A stretch of 64,000 nucleotides of DNA from Tethya wilhelma (lineage: Eukaryota; Porifera; Demospongiae; Tethyida; Tethyidae), in contig CAXIPT010000001.1 in NCBI GenBank assembly GCA_964030475.1, positions 3,736,513 to 3,800,512 of the forward strand, written 5' to 3'. How positions within the stretch are numbered: position 1 is the first letter of the stretch; each line of letters opens with the position of its first letter. Positions 42,085 through 53,602 of this stretch are shown piece by piece. The notes beneath the pieces are model-generated. The model saw nothing but the letters and a program-made list of their open reading frames with translations. It was not told where the DNA came from and ran no database searches. A program made the position numbers and the translations under genes.

Positions 42085-44590
42085 GTGTGACCACCTGTTG
42101 CCATCACGTTGGATAGGACAGTGATGGAAGTATTGTAAAATGTACGCTACAAGTAGCCTCATTTCCAGGCTCCTCCCAGCTCTACACGTTACACATTGAA
42201 AGTACAAGGCCATTAATACATACACACCTTCAATGCTAGCATGAATTGCAGCCACCATCTCAACATCAAATCTCTCGTCATCCTCAAAGTAGTCAGCAAG
42301 AGGAGCACTGGTGGTAGCTACACCACTGCTGCTTCCACCATCTTCTTTGTGTGTTTCTTGAGCCATACTGTACGACATGGCTTTGGCCAAATCCAGAGCA
42401 TAACTCTCTTCATCATCGTCCGTAGACTGAGGGGAAGAGAGAGGCTTCGTGTAGTGTCCAGGTGGACAGTGTCTCTTTGCCTTGCTGCTGGATGAGGTGG
42501 GGGGTTTTCTGGCCTCTTTGTCTGGCACTACTGGAAGTAACGTTAGGAGTTGGTCTGCTTCGCATTCAGGGAGACTACCAAGTACTGTGAATATAGTGTA
42601 GCCTATGGTGTGAGTGAGAAGAGCAGTTTGTGTAGTATCAGAATAGGGCAATAACAGTTTCATTTTGATGTGTGAGACAGCAAGAAAGTGACATGCATGT
42701 ACACATCTGTATTGTACACCCTTGCCGTGTACTATGAAACACCAGCACATGTTTTAGCTGTTACCTTCCATCTGTAACTGTGTGAGGAACAAGCTAAGGT
42801 ACGTGTTTGAGACTAGTTCTGGTCTTCTTTGAAGCGAGTCCAGATTGAACCACTGAAAGACACAGAAATAAGTTGTAATTCAGTAAAGTCGCTACTTGAT
42901 CAACACAAAACATGTCTGGATATTTCAACTCAGATTGACTACAGCTACCCACCTAAAGAGAGTATAGACAAAACAGATGCTTCAAGGTTCAAAGTACTAG
43001 CCCAAAACCTGAGTTATAAGATTGTGGTGGTACCAGTGGTACTATGGAACATCTACCCCAGGGCAAAACGATACCACTTAAAGGAAAAATCCTCACACCC
43101 TAATGAGCCAGCTTAAAGCTCTCCAGTGAAACAATTAGTGCTAATTAGATTTGCTCTAACAAAATAACTCAAAAGGCTGGTCATCAAACAAATCCAATTA
43201 GATTCACTAGAGACAGCTATCAAAAGATACCATACTCCTTTAGGGTGGCATTTAATCAACAGCAGACACTAACGGTCATTGTCTCCTCCATATTCACTAC
43301 ACCTACTAATATGTGTACTCTAGCTGAGCTGTCAAGGGACTAAACATAACTGACTGTAACGTGATGCTATCATTAAATTTTACAAATTGCTTTGCTTTAT
43401 CGGATACTACCAGGAATGGTTTGTTTGCATCAACTGATCTATTGCTAGTCATTCTTCACCTATTACCTGTCTTCCTAGCTTCCTGACAGTCAACCAGTGG
43501 AGGTCATGGTTACAGATGAATGCCTTTTGTGACCTGCATGTTCAAATAGACACATACAGCTATATAACTATACATGTACATTGCACGTGTGCTTGTACAT
43601 GCTGGTTGATTGACGTATCTTGTGTCGGCTAATGTTTCTAAACTTTCCATTCTTCAGGAATTATGTTCCCCTTCCTGTATTGTACCACAACCATCAACCA
43701 TTCCCATGGATATCATTGACAATCCTTAGTCTCAGGTCTCATGCCGGAAGGACCTAGGAAGGCTATATATCCATCCCATGTATGCTTCTTAGCAAGTAAA
43801 ACAAGGGGGGTGAATCATGCTAACTGTGTACAGTGAATGGGTGCCAGTGACATCATACATGCACTAGCAAGCCAAGCAACTAACCCTTTACCATGTAGCA
43901 ACTTACGTTGGATTGTCCATTGCAGTTTTCATCTGTGGTGAAGATATGGGCTCCATAGCAAGGTTCCATACTGCCAGCGCCTTGCTAATTACCTATACAG
44001 AGATAAGCAATCACACCTACGACCATAGATAATAATTATACTCTGGCCATATACACAAAATATATAATCTACCACTCTATAGTATTGAGAGACTCAACCG
44101 TACCTCGACGCAATATTTATAAAAGGTAAATATTCGTGATGACCTCTTACCATTACTATTCACCATGAAATATGTGTATAGTACACGATTAACAAAGAGT
44201 CTCACTCACCTGCCCAGAGAAGAACCCACTGTCGTCCATGTTAGCAGAAGGCTGCTTGAGGAACCTCAGGTACTCTGGTGAATCAAAGCCTCCTTCGGCC
44301 ATTCGTACTTTCTCTGCTTCATCCAATTCTCTAGCAAACTTTGCCAGGTCCACAGCAGTGAAATATGGACCTGGTGAGCAACAGCATAGGGACACCAAGA
44401 AAGTAGTTGTTTTTTTTTCTAACTACATTACCTTGGTACCTTGAAGTAAGTTGTTCAAACAGTGCTGGGCGCACAGTTGACCCTCTTGCTGAAGTTGGGA
44501 TAGAGAGATGTTTAGTAATTCATATTGTTATGTTTTTCGTGTAGAAAACTTATTCTGCAGACTTACTTTTTCATGAAATATGGAGTCCAT
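39625..44590 (-). CDS. ATXN3: ataxin-3 deubiquitinase (Josephin domain, three UIMs, no polyQ)
   Basis: Exons: 44567-44590, 44440-44488, 44210-44370, 43907-43992, 43467-43533, 42765-42852, 42228-42602, 39625-39725 encode 316 residues (human about 361). The N-terminus MDSIFHEKQEGQLCAQHC places the catalytic cysteine at residue 14 as in human. The catalytic His lies in NHDLHWLTVRKLG and the Asn in WFNLDSL. MAEGGFDSPEYLRFLKQ and NMDDSGFFSGQV are also diagnostic. Two ubiquitin-interacting motifs follow (YALDLAKAMSYSM and FDVEMVAAIHASI), and a third UIM-like C-terminus, SSEELRQRRLLHLAK, lies on the last exon after a 2.5-kb intron. No polyglutamine tract is present. Ataxin-3 trims long ubiquitin chains in cytosolic and ER-associated protein quality control. 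Confidence 0.96.
39726..42227. other. large ATXN3 intron
   Basis: 2.5 kb, far longer than other introns here. It contains an (AC)n at 42055-42082 and unique AT-rich sequence. No additional exon or clear mobile element was recognised. Confidence 0.6.
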
Positions 44591-44777
44591 AGTCGAGGCT
44601 TGTAAACATTGGGTAAAGATCGTTGAGCCGGCCGCGCGTGCACTGTACATGTTACGTCATACTCGGCGCCAAGCGCATGGCGCACTGCATCCACTCTTCT
44701 CATGATTTGAGCAATATATTTTATTTTAACAAATTGACACTACAAAACAGTCACACCAGTATCATTCCAGTCCCCAT

Positions 44778-47700
44778 TCATTTTGTCCTCTTTGAGGACT
44801 TGGTTGACTTCTTGTTGGAAGACTTGCCACGCTTTTTGCCTTTTGAAACTTGCACTTTGTTACGAATAGTACCTCGTTTCTTACTAGAAGTCTGTACATT
44901 GTACACAAAGAGACGTCTGAACATCACAAAGGGATGTCTGAACAGATGATAGAGCATACCTTTTTAGAATAATACTTTCTCTTGTGTTTTTTTGCTCTGA
45001 GAGGCTTATGAACTTCTTCACGATTCTCCAAATCAAGTACCCTATAATTTATAACAAACAGGACCAACCAAAGTCAACTTTGCAGACCGTGCCAAGAGTG
45101 TTAACCAACCTGTATATCCTGACTAGCCAATGTTCAGATGTGTATGCCTCTTCCAAATGAGTAAGCTTTATGTTCTTGTTACCAATTTCAACATTTCTAG
45201 TCCTATCAAATCCACTAGGCGAATTGAACGATGTCTACAAGAATGATATACTCCAGATCTCAAACACCAAGGAAGAAGACAGCTGTATTGAATGAGTGAG
45301 GAATATATTACCTGCACTTCTCCAAATCTGTAGTAAGCCATTTTGTACATGAGACAGTTCAAGAGAGTGGGAGAGCCAGCGGCATCAACACGAAACTCTC
45401 CTTGTGGAGTAAAATAATTCGACTCCTGCAACCACAACACAAAACTCAACTTTACAAATCAAATCAAGATTTATAAATTATACACACAACAGAAGCAAGG
45501 GTGAGAGTGGTTCCACACCTTAATGTCTTGAGGATGTTCTCCCTCAGCGATGCGCACCATCCACAGGAACTTATTGATGTCATCACCAGAGTAGCCAATC
45601 ATGCCTCCAAATATGACAAGAACATAGTCCACATCTAGCATTCTCATGATCACATAGGCTTTGTCTTCGGGGGAGGACATTGCCTTGCCCACTAGAGCAA
45701 TGTGACTGTTGTTCCAGGTGTTGTTGTCAACCAACGTTGTTCTGTTAGCCATGCCTGTAGTGCAAGAGGTGTACAGGATTCTTTGTGAGCCAAAATCGAC
45801 AGAGAAGGAAGAAGATAAATGAAGGAGGAGATGAATGACTAGTTGGTTCACCTGCTATTTGATATCCATAATCCCACCAAGACATGACGCGAGCATGATC
45901 AGGAGTGTTCTGACGGAGCCAGAAATACGCCTCACGAAAATCATCCAAGATATTACGAGAACTGTATAAACAAAAAAAAAACACGGCAATTGCACACACG
46001 AAGTACACAGTAAGACTCCCCAGGGTAGCCCCTGAGGCCTGAGAGATAATTACAGACAACAAGATCATCCTAACATACACACCCATCATAATTTGAAGTG
46101 GCCAGAACAACTGAAGGACTGGAGTAAGCATTGCTGGTGACCCAGGTACAGTGGACGGCAAACAGCACCATGAACATCATCAGCAAAAGGATGACAATGG
46201 AGCCAATGTTGGTTGTGTTGGCAAATTCACTGGTCTGGTTAGCAGGGTCTGCAGAGCTCTGAGGGGTCGATTTAGAAGACTGCTTAGACTGTTGGAGTAA
46301 AAGTGCATGACTTAGCATTAAATACATCATCCTGTAGAAGAACCGTTTCTTCAACTCTAACTACACAAACTCACTCTATCGTATAGAACCTTTCCTTCGG
46401 GCTTTTCAGACTTGTCTTTTCCTTTCTTCTTCTTCTCAGTCTTCCCGCTGCCACCACCGCCCTTCCCTGATCCACCACTCTGTTGCTGCTGAGAGTCACC
46501 AGTGGCCGTACCACTAGACTCTTCGTCAGACTTCTTCTCCGATTTCTTATTCGAACCTGACCCATTCTCTGCAATGTCAGAACAACACAATCCATTCTTC
46601 AATCTGTTCTTTACAAGAGTCCGATCTGAAGGAGAACTGACCATCTTTGTTGAGAGAGAAGACTGGTTTCATGTAATTGTCAAGAGATCTTGATATTGCA
46701 ATGGCAGCCAAAATACACACAATGGGAGTGAGAGTCAACATCAGACGCACCATCACACCAGCAAAGTAAACAGCAGACACAGCATAGAGTACCACTGCAT
46801 GTGAATGAGTGTGTATGTGTGCATGTGTGATCTGGTTTGGAAGTTGACTAGTGTCTATAAATAGTAGTAATTATTCTCTGCTCCAATGCCAGTGAGCTCT
46901 ATATAGTAGCTCAGTGGTAAAAGCATTCGACTAGAATTTAAAAGACTTGGGTTCAAATCCCAGCTAGATTTCAACATTTATTCCAATAAACTTTCATGTG
47001 TGTGTGTTTCCCTCACAACTGTATTCATTCTACAGACATACAACACACATACGATCATATGAAAATGAAAACAAACACACAGTATGTTATTAAACCAACA
47101 CAGTTGCTTACAAAACACTCTTTCGTCTGTGAGATGTTTCATGACAAACCAGATACCAGCAGGGAAGAGACACACCAGGATGTGGAGATCGAAGAAGAAC
47201 GACGTCCACGTTGTTGGCTGGTGTTCAGAGACGCTTGCGATGATAGGGATATGGATCTTGGCATAGCTAGTGGGGAGAGTGGAGAGGTCAAAATGAACCG
47301 TAGAATATGCTGTGGGTGACTAGTATAAAAATGACAAGTACTGGCCTACAAACTAAAGGCACCATGTTTACAGGCCTGGTTGAAAAATGCCTAAGATGTT
47401 TGGCCAACTATTGTCACAAGAAGTCAATTGGGCTATAATTTGTTCAGAATCAAAACAACACTATAATTGAGTTAATTTGACCCCCTACTCCCACTCACCC
47501 AGTATCATAGAGGGAATAAAACCTTCCACTCCACGGGGCCACAAAGCCAAAGTACGTGAGAGCCACGACACTCACAAACACTAGAGCAGCACTTCCAACG
47601 ATGGCAAAGAAGAAAAGCTGTCTGAACTGGCTCCCCGTGAGACGGGCCTGAAGGTACTTGAGGAAACCATAGGCATTGAGGAGGGCAAACACCCCGGCAG

Positions 47701-49217
47701 CTGCCATGTGCTCACTGGTTCTGATTGGCTGGAATCCCACAAAGGGGACTTGCATCGACATGAGCAGTCCCAGGAGATAGAACGTGGTGTAAGCCACGTA
47801 GATTCTGAGATAACGTGTGCACATTTTGAGTTAATATAATCACATAAAAACTTCAATAGGTTTAACAATTGCCGTGATACAAGATACCTACACGCCGACA
47901 ATGTATGCATACATGAACTACAACGGTTGGAATGTTAGCAGTCACACAGTTACCTGTTAGAGAATCTACCCATGAGCAGCAATGCAAACACATGAAGAGG
48001 AACAAGATTGATAATGAAAACATAACCACCCCAAGCTGAAACCTAATGGGGAAAAAAAGAAAAACTAACAGTACAACCACACAACACACAGAGGTTATAA
48101 TGGAAATCCAAAGAATATAGCTAACTTATCAGTAGATCTATTCTTAGTGGCTATATAAACACACAATACTCTCCTTCTTCACATACTACTTTACTCTACA
48201 CCTATATACAAATGGAGCTAACCATATAGAAGTATGACAGAGCAGCTGCAGTAGCCCAAAATACAGAGCCTGTCTTCACCGACTTGAGCCACAAGAAATA
48301 AGTGAAGAGAAGAGCAAAGATGGCAATGCCCTCGTTGTCATAAGAACCAGCCACAGACCGAGAGATGTAACCAGGAACAATAGCAATGAAACAGGCAGCT
48401 AGCAGGCCAGCACGAGAGTTCCATACTTCACGAGTGAGAAGGAAAGCAGCAACAGATGTGAAACCACTGTATATGTGTGGGAGAGAGAGTGTGTGTGAGG
48501 GACAGAGAGTGTGTGTGTGATCCAGAGAGTGGGGACTGTAAGTTGACATTATGCAGTGAGAATACCTGAATATTGGTGCAAGAAACACACACACATCTCT
48601 GATGTGAACAGAGATGTTCAGAATATTCAGAACGTTGTAAATGAGGCCAGATGTCAGCATCAACCCAGGATACACCTATATACAGCAAGAGGAAACCACC
48701 ATGGATGTAGCAACCACCACCATAATACACCAGCTGAACTCACAGTGCCACCAACAATTCTTCCAAGAGGATACCAAGCACGGTCATCAAACCAGTTCAG
48801 AAAATTGTAGTAGCCGTTCATAGCCATGTAGTGTGTTGAGCGATAGTTAAACCTAATACATGTATTAAAATACATTATAAGAGTGAAAATTATGTTGAAA
48901 ATTATTCTGGGATCACAAACAGGTGAGAGTGAACAGGTTTTGTGTTCTTACCATGGATCAAACTCGTGAATGATGGATTCAAATCGTATCACTGCAAACA
49001 GCCTACTGGAGAAGGCCACTATGCAAGCCAGACCCAGTATCACAACAGTCAGTAGAGACTGTGTACCAGTGATCACGTCCATGCTTCGCTGTTTAGATTC
49101 CTCCAGAAGTTTTCCATTACCTTTGGCGGATTTCTTGGGTGCAGCTGTAGCTTGCTGGTCATCAGTCGAGCCAGTGGTAGCATTATTCGGAGCAGTGGCT
49201 TCTTCTGTATCTGCCAT
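44778..49217 (-). CDS. STT3B: oligosaccharyltransferase catalytic subunit STT3B
   Basis: Sixteen exons: 48952-49217, 48744-48852, 48566-48675, 48223-48466, 47954-48042, 47499-47804, 47112-47266, 46642-46794, 46375-46568, 46083-46288, 45852-45961, 45519-45754, 45312-45425, 45110-45234, 44960-45041, 44778-44891; 870 residues (human STT3B 826). Catalytic landmarks are HEFDPW on the first luminal loop, [27 protein letters not shown], and [12 protein letters not shown] (the WWDYG sequon-binding motif). The basic C-terminus [12 protein letters not shown] distinguishes STT3B from STT3A. A Gly/Ser/Lys-rich insert at 46375-46568 lengthens one loop. STT3B transfers the oligosaccharide to skipped and C-terminal sequons in the ER lumen. 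It is head-to-head with SMARCE1. Confidence 0.96.
46900..46970 (+). tRNA. tRNA-like sequence (probable pseudogene or SINE remnant)
   Basis: An A-box-like TAGCTCAGTGGTAAAAGC and a B-box GGTTCAAATCC are correctly spaced within 71 bases. The T-arm stem TTGGG/CCCAG pairs, the acceptor stem pairs at about 5 of 7 positions and the anticodon stem at 4 of 5. The loop would give AGA, but a serine tRNA needs a long variable arm, which is absent. It lies in an STT3B intron. A decayed tRNA-derived element is more likely than a working tRNA. Confidence 0.4.
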
Positions 49218-49331
49218 TTCAGTTGAGCTTTCAAGTTACCACGTGGGAGGTCACGTGCAACGTGATCCCACCCACATAGCCAATTTTGATTCAACCGACA
49301 TCACACAGGATAGTTTTCAAGATCTGCTGGG
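49218..49331. promoter_or_regulatory. 114-bp divergent STT3B/SMARCE1 promoter with paired E-boxes
   Basis: Two CACGTG sites (49240-49245 and 49252-49257), 12 bases apart centre to centre, sit between two opposed initiator codons. CACGTG is the target of bHLH-ZIP factors such as USF, MITF/TFE and MYC. Which factor acts here is unknown. Confidence 0.6.
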
Positions 49332-49770
49332 ATGCACGCGTCAGGAGGGCATGTGGGCTATTCTCCAGGATACTACGGACAGGGACAACACCATGGTGAG
49401 TCGTCGCTAGCTATAAAACAATCAAAAGTTTGTTGGTGTGCTTTAATTAAAAATGGTGTTCTCCTGTACAGGTTCAGGACAATTTAGACCCCCTAGTTAT
49501 CATCATCTATCAGGAGGCTCAAGCCCTTCATTTCAGGTACTCATTATTTTATTCCATGTACTGTTTTGTGCATTCAAAATCAATATTTTTGTCTACAGAG
49601 CATGACGTCACACTGGAACATCTCTGCCCCAGCTTCTCACTCTCTCCCCATCTACCAGCCCCACTCTTATGGCAACAGTGGGAGCAGTGGTGGTGGTAGC
49701 AGTGGAAAGTCAAAGCACGCTCAATCTGGGGTATGGGATTGGCAAGTGTATAGCTTCCCTATGAATGATG

Positions 49771-49812
<42 letters not shown>

Positions 49813-50945
49813 CTTTGTAGGTGGGACTGCAGCAGCCCAAACCGCCTGATAAACCATTGCTACCTTACATGAGATACAGTCGTAAGATGTGGGAGCAGCT
49901 GAAAGCAGAAGGAAAGAGAGTATGGGAGGTAGGTGTATTTAGTAAATATCTTGTTACCTTAGGTGACCGTCCAAACTTATGCTTTTTTTCTTTCAATTTA
50001 TATACAAGGTTGGTAAAATTATTGGTCAAAAATGGCGTGAGATGCCAGATGAGGACAAACAGCCATTCATAGAAGAGTACGAAGCTGAGAAGGCTGTTTA
50101 CACAGAGCAGTTGAAGGCCTATCGCAACTCTCCTGCATACAAGCGATGGCAAGAAGCTAAACAACAAGGTCTGATAAAAGGGACGTGATCACACAGATTG
50201 ATCATACCATTCTTTTCACTTGTTCCATAGCTGATGCAGCAGCTCGTGATGCAGCCTCTCTTGGTCACACACACAATGACTATGGACCCCCTCCTCCTTC
50301 GGTTATAGCCCCTCCCAGGGGACACAGTGCTGACGCAAGAGTGCACATAATGCAGCACGAAGATGATGAAGGTATTGATGTGGTTTGTGTGGTATCTGTT
50401 CCTCATATACACACCTTCTATAATTTTGTTATGATAGATGAGTACATAACAATGAAACAAGTGGCAGCCGTTCGTTTCCATCGAAACCATCGCCTGATGT
50501 TGGAGATTTTTGACAAGCACAGCCATCTGAACACTCGTGCAGTGGTCACTAAAGAGAGGCTGAACACGCTCTTGAAACAAGTGCAGTCACTTCAGCAACA
50601 TCGGGTTAGTTATTTGTATTCTGTCAAACAAATATGAAATACTGTGTTGTGTGTTGATCCACTAATACTGCAGGCAAAAATTGAGGGAGATTTGCGAGTA
50701 ATTGACAGTAGATTTGAAGCTAAGAAGAGAAAGTTTCTTGAAGATTCTGAAAAGTTTCGAAGAGAACTGAAGCAGGTATGGTAGTAGGACCACATAAAAA
50801 ATGGTGGCTTACTACTCGTTTACATTGTGATGTTTGACTTCAGATTCAAGACAACCCTCCCACTACATGGAAGAAACTGCCCACAGCCATCAGCCCTAAG
50901 GATGTGCCTCAGCCAGTAGAAAATCCAAAATACAAAAAACTTTAG
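49332..50945 (+). CDS. SMARCE1: SMARCE1 (BAF57), HMG-box subunit of SWI/SNF
   Basis: Exons: 49332-49395, 49472-49536, 49599-49730, 49821-49928, 50009-50168, 50231-50371, 50438-50604, 50674-50775, 50844-50945 encode 346 residues (human 411). A Gly/Ser/Tyr-rich N-terminus precedes an HMG box (about 95-165): [31 protein letters not shown] and [37 protein letters not shown] and [17 protein letters not shown] with a Lys/Glu-rich coiled coil follow. The long acidic C-terminal tail of the vertebrate protein is missing, so it stops soon after the coiled coil. It is a core subunit of BAF chromatin remodellers in the nucleus. Confidence 0.96.
49769..49811. repeat. (GT)n microsatellite in a SMARCE1 intron
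   Basis: About 40 bases of GT ending just before the AG acceptor of the HMG-box exon. Confidence 0.9.
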
Positions 50946-51083
50946 CAGTAGTACTTTTAGAGTTTCATGCACAACAGAACATCAACTTCATAACTCATTG
51001 CAATTTGATCAAAAATTTCTTATGAATTCTTATGCATAAACACTTCGCAAGCTGTTCTTACTCATTGGCAGCTAGTTTAAAAT

Positions 51084-53031
51084 TCAAACTATGTCACTTG
51101 TGCTGCTGTCACTTGTCACCTTCACTTGTATGGGTGGTGGATGTTTGAGTCTTGGTGATGAGTGTTTGTAAGGTTTGCTGGTACCACTGACTCTCTTCTT
51201 TCCAGTGTTGGGCGATGCCCTTCGTCTCTGAGATGGTGATAAATGGTGAAGAACAGGGGAATGGCGGGGCGAGGATGTCAGCAGTGAGAGTTTGGCACGA
51301 AGCATTCTGTGATGGTATATAATCGGGAGATAATTGTTGATAATGCGAGCAATCAGTATGTATGTAAGTGTACTCACCCAATTTCCTTTTGTGATTGTGT
51401 CTGGCTCTCCTTGGCTTGTGCTGCTACTTCAGTGAGGTGCTTGTTTGCAGCTTCTAATCGTAATGACTTCTCTTCAGCTTGGCTTAGTCTGCTCTGGAGG
51501 TCTTTCAGTGTAGCTTTCTCCTGCAATGCAATGATGATGATGGTATACTTCTTACTGAAGTCATTTTTGATGTATACCTCCTGTAAGAAGTCCTTCCTTA
51601 CCTGTGATAGTGACCCGTGTAATGAGTATACAACTTTGAAAATGTCCATGTCTTCATTCGCAACTTGAATCTTTTGACGTACCCATCTTGAAAATTCCCC
51701 TAGACTGTCTCTTAGCACAGAGCACTCTGTCTGTAATGTCTGCAGTCAGTCACAATCAATACTATGAATCACAAACAACAAGGACCTGGTCACCATACCA
51801 TTTAATCAAATCACCACTTACTTCACACGTTTTGCTCAATTTCTCGTGTCGTTCTCTGTCCCTCTTTTGGTTGACCTGTTCCTCATGTAACTGATCCTCA
51901 AGTTTCTATGTATATTGAAACCAGGACCATAGTGACTGATGTGTCAAAGAGTGTGGATTGAGTCTTAATTGCTAACCTTTTTCTCATTCTCTAAGCTGGT
52001 TATTTCTTGTCTTGTAGCCTTTAAAAGCTTTGGCAAATGGCTTTCCATAGTTGGTGTTTGATCATGAAGTGGGGTAGAAACTGAGCTATCAGTTTGAGTA
52101 CCAGCATCTCGACACACAGCAGCTGCAAGTTTGTATCTAGTATCAAGATTTAAGGTCATTGTCAGAGTTAGAATCATTGCATGTCTCAAACAATAGTGGT
52201 ACCTTCTGGGAATAACTGTTGGGCTTGGTGTTAGTAGAGGAGTGGCAGTTTTTGCAAGAGGTGAAAGCACATTGGGTGTTCTGGAAATTAACAGGACATA
52301 ATGTGAAACATGACTACTTCAACTGACTTGTACTTCCCCCCAATTATTGAATATTACTTGAGTGAATCACTCCGTTGATATTTGGGTGTGCTTGATCCTC
52401 TCTTTTGTTCCTTAGGCTTATCCCCATCATCTGCTGACTTCAAATCATTCATACTCTGACTCTTTTCACGCTGAAGCATAACAATGTTCCGGTTCAATCC
52501 CAAAGTGTTTGGAGTCTTGGAAACTGTTGTTAATTGATCATCAACACTACGTTCTCCAAGCTTGTGTAACTTTTGTACTAGTACTTCATTTTGCTCCTTT
52601 GATTTCTTTAACTTCTTCTTCAGATCACTGGTCATTAGACGTTCCTCAAGTATATTTCTCTCCAGAAAAGTTAACCGGTCTGTAATATCACCGCTTCCTA
52701 TGGTCTTCTTGAGAATTTCATTTTCCATGGTGAGCTCTGTAGGGGCAAAAACAAACAATTTAAGCAAAAATCCCATAAAATTAATATTATTTACACTAAG
52801 AGAAGTAAGTCAGCTCTGCTTACCTTCTACAGTCCTTTTAAGAGTCTTAGCTCTACCCATAGCCAGGTCTCTCTCTCGTTGAAGATCAATGATTTCATGC
52901 ATCATAGCTGCAGCCCTCTGCTCCTGAAGTTGTCGTATCTCTTCCCTCATTCGCTCCTCCATGTCCAGCAGAGACTCAGCCATATTTTGGCTTTGATTGT
53001 GGCCTTCTTTTTGTGGTGAGCTTGTAGCCAT
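51084..53031 (-). CDS. coiled-coil protein of unknown family
   Basis: Exons: 52824-53031, 52358-52736, 52203-52280, 51977-52136, 51822-51905, 51602-51739, 51378-51520, 51084-51306; 470 residues, all junctions in phase. Residues about 15-110 are heptad-rich (MEERMREEIRQLQEQ, LTFLERNILEERL, DLKKKLKKSKEQNEVLVQKL). A Ser/Thr/Pro-rich linker follows, then more coiled coil (HLPKLLKATRQEITSLENEKK, RDRERHEKLSKTCE, LQSRLSQAEEKSLRLEAANKHL) and a basic Ser/Pro-rich tail. The layout resembles centrosomal or cytoskeletal coiled-coil proteins, but no family was recognised. It is convergent with SMARCE1 (138 bases) and head-to-head with MSMO1. Confidence 0.85.
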
Positions 53032-53602
53032 TATTGATGTGGCTTAATCAATGAGTACTGGGTAGCATAAATGATAAATTAATGCAACTGTAACTGGGCA
53101 GCTATATATACATGTCTCCTTGTAGGCTGCAGGTAGGTATAACGTTTATGTACTATCACAATGTAGTGCAGCCCCACCCCTTATGCAGAAATAGATTGTA
53201 TCACTCTGCTAACTATATATGTATTTTAGTAGGTGTATAGAGCTATAGCTAGCCACCAATAAGTATTAAAATGTCTGAAAGCACATATGCAATGCTAACT
53301 AACATACCTTACAAGTTAGTCAGCTTGGAGACAGCAAGTTGCAACATGAGGGGTGGTGACTTTCGTTTATTTTCACGCATGCGCACTTGAAACAATAAAT
53401 AAATGGGGGTGGAGTTAAGAGCAATGGCCAGTAAATATCAGCTGATGTCTCTCACAGTCGAAAACGTGGGAGTCATAAGCCGACCATGATAGGCTGATGT
53501 GCAATTGTTTGTTGTGACATAATACTGCTATAATATAGGAAGACAAGCTCGTCCCCAGTGCTGTTTTCTAGTGAGCATTGAAGCAAGATTCCAGTGTCAG
53601 AG
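53032..53602. promoter_or_regulatory. divergent promoter, coiled-coil gene / MSMO1
   Basis: 571 bases between opposed ATGs. ACGCATGCGCA at 53375-53385 resembles the NRF1 consensus. No sterol-response element was identified with confidence. Confidence 0.45.

Noticed and set aside
53594..53602. GTG start giving a slightly longer MSMO1
   Set aside because: The ATG at 53603 is the natural eukaryotic start and gives the exact family length.
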